Assembly: GCA_030950965.1 (NCBI GenBank)
Contig: JAUZQP010000211.1
Location: forward strand, 1-8,956
Length of the DNA: 8,956 nt
Origin: Mariprofundaceae bacterium
Lineage (GTDB): Bacteria; Pseudomonadota; Zetaproteobacteria; Mariprofundales; Mariprofundaceae
Direction: 5' to 3'
Below are positions 5,261-8,956 of this stretch, one piece after another; position 1 is the first letter of the stretch; each line of letters starts with the position of its first letter. The notes below the pieces were generated by a model. It saw nothing but the letters and a program-made list of their open reading frames with translations, was not told the DNA's origin and ran no database searches. The position numbers and the translations under genes were made by a program.

Positions 5261-5352
5261 CGCACGGACACTGAACCAAAGCCTGCTTTAAATCATCTAT
5301 TGACTGAGCTGTTCATAAATCAGACAATAAAGTCAGGGTAATCCGCTTGAGT

Positions 5353-6714
5353 TTATGCTTCAGTAAGAGTATGTAGTGGCAAGTAAATCACAACCTCAGT
5401 CCCTTGCCCTTTGGTACTGTAAACTTCGATATGCCCTTTATGGATTTGAACAGCACCATAGACCATGGCCAAGCCCAGTCCCGTTCCTTCTCCGACATCT
5501 TTAGTGGTAAAAAAGGGTTCAAAAATACGTTCGATATCGGCTTCTTCAATCCCATCGCCATTATCTGCAACACAAAGCTTTGCACATGCCGAGAGCATCT
5601 GTTTCCCTGCCACTCCATCGGGGCAATCACAGCGTGTCAATGTGACACCAATATGCGGGGAGTCGTGGGCTTTGAGTGCATCCGCAGCATTATTGAGGAG
5701 GTTAATGACGACTTCTTCTAGCTGACGACTGTCTCCAAAGACCTGCAATACATCATCATCAATGGTTCGCTCAATCACAATGGAGCGGTGAATGGATGGT
5801 CGCGTCAAGTCAATAATGCCTTGGATGCTTGGCACCAAATCAAACGGCTGTAATTGCACCACACCCTTGCGTGCAAATGCCAATAAATGTTGAATCATGG
5901 AGGCAGCGCGAAAGCCCTCATTTTCAATCAAGTCTAACTTTTCCTGCAGCTCTGTAGCATGGGAAATACCGCTATCTTTTAACTCCATTTTAACCAAAAA
6001 AAGATTTCCCGTCATCGTAGTAAGTATGTTATTAAAGTCATGTGCAATGCCGCCCACCAGCGTGCCGATCGCTTCTAGTTTTTGCGATTCCCGAAGCTGT
6101 TCTTCTAAACGAAGTTGTTCGGTAAGATCGAAAAAGATACCCACATGATGGCGGATCGCACCATCTTCACCATACACGGCACAAATATGTAATTGTTCGG
6201 GGTAAATTTCACCATTCGTGCGGCGATTCCAAATACGCCCACACCACTCACCCTGCTGTTGAATCGTTTGCCACATAGCATGGTAAAAGGAAGCATCTTG
6301 TTTGCCCGATTGCAATATACTGGGATTGTTGCCGATCACCTCAGCTTCACTAAAACCCGTGGTATGAATAAAGGCTTGGTTAACGTACTCAATCACGCCA
6401 TGACCATCGGTAATAATTACACCTTCGCCAGCGTGTTCCAACCCCTCTTTGAGCATTTCTAATTCGCTGATGTAATCGCGTTGACGCAGCTCTAAACGGT
6501 AAATAAACAGACCAAAAAAGACAAATAGCACCACCACTAAACCGCGCATCCATGCTTCGTTAGGCGTTGGCTGAAGCAGTGCCGTAAGGAAGCTTGATGC
6601 ATCAAAAAAGATATAATGAATCAACGCCTCAAATGGCCAGTACAGCAAACCAACAGCAATCGCCAGTAGTCCAGCTAATCCAGCCTTGTATGTTTTTTTA
6701 TCAAACTGGCGCAT
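5353..6714 (-). CDS. Membrane-bound PAS sensor histidine kinase (453 aa)
   Basis: The protein has two membrane helices at about residues 9-35 and 56-74 with a short loop between, then a PAS domain (about 83-206: GVIITDGHGVIEYVNQAF, TGFSEAEVIGNNPSIL), a HisKA helix pair with the phospho-accepting His225 in GGIAHDFNNIL, and a HATPase_c domain: N box EEVVINLLNNAADAL (about 333-347), G1 DNGDG (384-388), F box FEPFFTTK (398-405) and G2 GEGTGLGLAMVYG (408-420). All catalytic motifs are intact. It probably senses a small ligand or redox state through the PAS domain; the loop outside the membrane is too short for a classic periplasmic sensor. I chose the ATG at 6714 because GGAGGT lies 3 nt upstream; an ATG at 6744 or TTG at 6750 is possible. 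No response regulator is adjacent, so it is an orphan kinase here. It is divergent from the permease genes. Confidence 0.93.
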   Translation of the reverse strand: MRQFDKKTYKAGLAGLLAIAVGLLYWPFEALIHYIFFDASSFLTALLQPTPNEAWMRGLVVVLFVFFGLFIYRLELRQRDYISELEMLKEGLEHAGEGVIITDGHGVIEYVNQAFIHTTGFSEAEVIGNNPSILQSGKQDASFYHAMWQTIQQQGEWCGRIWNRRTNGEIYPEQLHICAVYGEDGAIRHHVGIFFDLTEQLRLEEQLRESQKLEAIGTLVGGIAHDFNNILTTMTGNLFLVKMELKDSGISHATELQEKLDLIENEGFRAASMIQHLLAFARKGVVQLQPFDLVPSIQGIIDLTRPSIHRSIVIERTIDDDVLQVFGDSRQLEEVVINLLNNAADALKAHDSPHIGVTLTRCDCPDGVAGKQMLSACAKLCVADNGDGIEEADIERIFEPFFTTKDVGEGTGLGLAMVYGAVQIHKGHIEVYSTKGQGTEVVIYLPLHTLTEA

Positions 6715-6849
6715 GCTACCTCCGCTCGTTTTATTTTGAATCATGGGCAAACGGTAACCTCAAGTCACGACAAACACCATACCAAGGCACCAACAGACCG
6801 CGTAACGGCTGCGTGTTTACTATTGAGGGGGGCTCTTTAGCGTGTCGCC

Positions 6850-7833
6850 ATGTTACATTATGTATTTCGTCGTATGCTGGCAATGCTCCCCTTGCTACTG
6901 GGCATCACCGTGATTTCCTTTGCCATGATGCACCTTGCACCAGGTGAACCCTCGGTCGTCGGTCAGCAATTCAACCCCAAAGTCTCGGCACAGGACATCG
7001 AACGTTTACGCAGTTATTACGGTTTGGATCAGCCTTTGTATGCACAATACTGGGATTGGTTACAACGTATGGCAGTGCTTGATTTTGGTCATTCATTCTC
7101 AGGTGATAGCCGACCTGTACTGGACAAAATCATCGAACGTCTGCCCATCACTTTGTGGGTAAACATACTCGCGATGCTGTTTATTATTGTGCTGGCTATA
7201 CCCATTGGTGTGCTTTCGGCGGTGCATCGAGATGGTTGGTGGGATCGAGGTATGACGATACTGGTGTTTATTGGCTTTGCCATTCCTTCGTTTTGGCTGG
7301 GGCTGTTGTTGATGATGGGCTTAGGTGTGAACCTAGGCTGGCTGCCGATTTCGGGGGTCCATGATTATGGTTGGGAAGAGATGGGTTTATGGCAGCAGTA
7401 TTGGGATTTTTTACAGCATTTGGCGCTACCTGTACTGGTTTCTGCCGTGGGTGGTGTCGCTGGCATGAGCCGCTTTATGCGTAGTGGCATGCTGGAGGTT
7501 ATTCGCGCCGATTACATCATCACGGCTCGCGCTATGGGTTATGGTGATACGGCGATTCATTACCGCTTAGCACTCAAAAACGCCATACTGCCGATTATTA
7601 CCTTGCTGGGTTTGTCGATTCCTGGGCTCATTGGCGGCTCCGTGATTGTTGAGTATTTATTCTCTTTACCTGGCATGGGGCGGCTGTTTTATGAGTCCAT
7701 TTTAGCACGGGATTACCCGATGGTCATGGGCATTACGGTGATCGGTGCAGTATTAACCCTGTTAGGTAATTTGCTGGCAGATATTGCCTATGCATGGGCT
7801 GACCCACGCACTCGCGTCGGAGCAAGCGAATGA
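6850..7833 (+). CDS. DppB/OppB-type ABC transporter permease (327 aa)
   Basis: This is an inner-membrane permease of the peptide/nickel ABC importer family. The N-terminus LPLLLGITVISFAMMHLAPGEP (13-34) is the family signature, followed by a periplasmic segment with YGLDQPLYAQYWDWL and LDFGHSF (77-83), then several membrane helices. The EAA loop that contacts the ATPase is seen at about 219-244 (RADYIITARAMGYGDTAIHYRLALKN). The last helices include VIVEYLFSLPGMGRLFYESI (265-284) and end in DPRTRVGASE. Length is normal. The ribosome site is weak (GAGGGG about 20 nt upstream), and no other in-frame start is credible. It overlaps the next permease by 4 nt (ATGA). No substrate-binding protein gene precedes it, so the substrate cannot be told. 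Confidence 0.95.
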   Translation: MLHYVFRRMLAMLPLLLGITVISFAMMHLAPGEPSVVGQQFNPKVSAQDIERLRSYYGLDQPLYAQYWDWLQRMAVLDFGHSFSGDSRPVLDKIIERLPITLWVNILAMLFIIVLAIPIGVLSAVHRDGWWDRGMTILVFIGFAIPSFWLGLLLMMGLGVNLGWLPISGVHDYGWEEMGLWQQYWDFLQHLALPVLVSAVGGVAGMSRFMRSGMLEVIRADYIITARAMGYGDTAIHYRLALKNAILPIITLLGLSIPGLIGGSVIVEYLFSLPGMGRLFYESILARDYPMVMGITVIGAVLTLLGNLLADIAYAWADPRTRVGASE

Positions 7834-8645
7834 AACAACTACGCGAATATCCCCTATTTACCGTTGGCTTAATCATTGTGTTCAGCGTGGTGGTGTTAGC
7901 CATAGCAGCGCCGTGGCTGGCACCGTATAACCCTACGGACGAGGATGTGCGCCAGATTCTATTAGCCCCTTCGGCACAACATTGGTGCGGTACGGATACC
8001 TTAGGCCGCGATGTATTTTCTCGCCTGCTGTATGGTGCGCGAGTATCGTTATCGGTCGGTTTGGTGGCTGTCGGCATCAGTATGATGATCGGTATTTTCC
8101 TCGGAGCCATCGCAGGCTTTTATGGCGGACGCATCGATGCTACCTTGATGCGCACGACGGATATGGTGCTGTGCTTCCCTACGTTCTTCCTTATTTTGGC
8201 GGTGATTGCATTCCTCGAACCATCTATCTGGAACATCATGATCGTCATTGGCTTAACCTCATGGATGGGGGTGGCGCGCTTGGTGCGTGCCGAGTTCCTT
8301 AGCTTGAAGCAACGGGAGTATGTATTAGCGGCGCAAGCACTGGGCGTTTCGCCCTTGCGGATCATGGCCGCGTATATGCTGCCCAATGCGATGGGACCTG
8401 GATTGGTGTCTGCCGTGTTGGGCGTAGCTGGTGCGGTGTTGATTGAGTCGGGTCGTACATTTTTGGGCTTGGGGGTACAGCCACCCGACCAATCGTGGTG
8501 TAATATTTTAACCGATGGTAAAGAGAATATTCAAATTGCATGGTGGTTGTCATTTTACCCAGGGATTGCCATCCTCATCACCGTATTAGGCTACAATCTA
8601 TTGGGTGAAGGGCTGCGCGATCTGTTTGACCCACGTCTGCGATAA
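7830..8645 (+). CDS. DppC/OppC-type ABC transporter permease (271 aa)
   Basis: This is the partner permease of the DppB-type protein; the two form the membrane channel. It has one N-terminal helix (residues 9-29), the family hallmark HWCGTDTLGRDVFSRLLYGARVSL (51-74), several further helices, the EAA loop REYVLAAQALGVSPLRIMAAYMLPNA (162-187), and the C-terminal signature TFLGLGVQPPDQSWCNIL (210-227) ending in LRDLFDPRLR. The usual Gly after SW is Cys here, a minor change. Its ATG overlaps the previous TGA, so translation is coupled. The ATPase genes (DppD/DppF type) that often follow are absent; an unrelated ORF begins 17 nt later. Confidence 0.95.
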   Translation: MKQLREYPLFTVGLIIVFSVVVLAIAAPWLAPYNPTDEDVRQILLAPSAQHWCGTDTLGRDVFSRLLYGARVSLSVGLVAVGISMMIGIFLGAIAGFYGGRIDATLMRTTDMVLCFPTFFLILAVIAFLEPSIWNIMIVIGLTSWMGVARLVRAEFLSLKQREYVLAAQALGVSPLRIMAAYMLPNAMGPGLVSAVLGVAGAVLIESGRTFLGLGVQPPDQSWCNILTDGKENIQIAWWLSFYPGIAILITVLGYNLLGEGLRDLFDPRLR

Positions 8646-8661
8646 AGAAAGGGCGGTGTTT

Positions 8662-8956
8662 ATGCAAGTTTCAGCTATATTGATTACGGTCGCCGTCAGT
8701 CCTGTGAGCATCAACACCTTGCGGCAGGAAGTACGCCGTGCCAATCAACAAGCCTTGATGACCCATGACCGTATGCGCGTCGATGCTGCGGGTAAACTGG
8801 CGTTGAATGAAGCGCAAATCAATGGTCGGCAGAGCAGATTGATGGCATTAACATTATTCAGGTGGATGGTTTAACAGGCCGTAGCCATCATGGTGTCGGC
8901 AGCGAGGTGGAAGCTTCGGGCAATATCGCCGACCAGGTAGTCAGTTCTGCTTTGCG
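8662..8956 (+). pseudogene. Unrecognised ORF with a frame break, runs off the window
   Basis: From the ATG at 8662 the frame reads MQVSAILITVAVSPVSINTL... through RMRVDAAGKLALNEAQING and then, past about 8826, degenerates and stops at 8872-8874. The frame one base back is open from 8811 to the window end and continues sensibly from 8826: SAEQIDGINIIQVDGLTGRS, then HHGVGSEVEASGNIADQVVS. The two pieces fit if one base is missing near 8824-8829. No slippery heptamer is visible, so a mutation or a sequencing error is more likely than programmed frameshifting. The start is 17 nt after the DppC-type stop, with a weak AAAGGG-like ribosome site. I do not recognise the protein: a mildly hydrophobic N-terminus, then polar sequence without a clear motif. 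Confidence 0.5.

Noticed and set aside
5261..5352. Promoter or terminator between the kinase gene and trmL
   Set aside because: Only a 5-bp dyad (TGACT/AGTCA) and poor -35/-10 matches are visible; not enough to call.
6751..6849. Divergent promoters between kinase and permease genes
   Set aside because: They must exist, but the best hexamers (for example TACTAT near 6819) lack acceptable -35 partners, so I cannot place them.

Overview
The window looks like chromosome from a gammaproteobacterium. The GroES/GroEL pair, an Escherichia coli-like Tag glycosylase, an E. coli-like TrmL, and a ThiE/TenI-type protein resembling the domain usually fused to MutT hydrolases in that group all point there. 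A Thiotrichales-like host is possible, but this is a guess from protein flavour. No rRNA, tRNA, CRISPR array, insertion sequence or phage gene was found.

Left part, transcribed leftwards: tag (3-methyladenine DNA glycosylase), a 76-residue two-helix membrane protein, groES, groEL, and a 55-residue zinc-ribbon protein that had to be found by hand at 54-221. groES is preceded by a good heat-shock (RpoH-type) promoter, and groEL is followed by three stem-loops, the last a clear intrinsic terminator. Middle part, also leftwards: a sensor histidine kinase with no response regulator beside it, then trmL overlapping by 4 nt a free-standing ThiE/TenI-like protein. Right part, rightwards and divergent from the kinase: two DppB/DppC-type ABC permeases overlapping by 4 nt, then an unrecognised ORF whose reading frame breaks near 8826 and which runs off the window.

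The genes are mostly ordinary housekeeping genes, and I see no complete new defence or metabolic system. The most interesting signal is non-coding. A roughly 60-nt element occurs twice (247-308 and 2228-2285), each time in the sense orientation and starting exactly 16 nt upstream of the Shine-Dalgarno of the next gene (the zinc-ribbon gene and groEL). Both copies share the 14-mer GGTGGCAGAAAGCC, can close with a terminal stem, and differ at positions that keep pairing through G-U wobbles. That suggests a structured leader RNA. Other unexplained items are four exact intergenic copies of the 10-mer ATTCAGGTTA (two in tandem), a 15/17 inverted repeat in the tag leader, and an inverted repeat laid over the zinc-ribbon gene's promoter.
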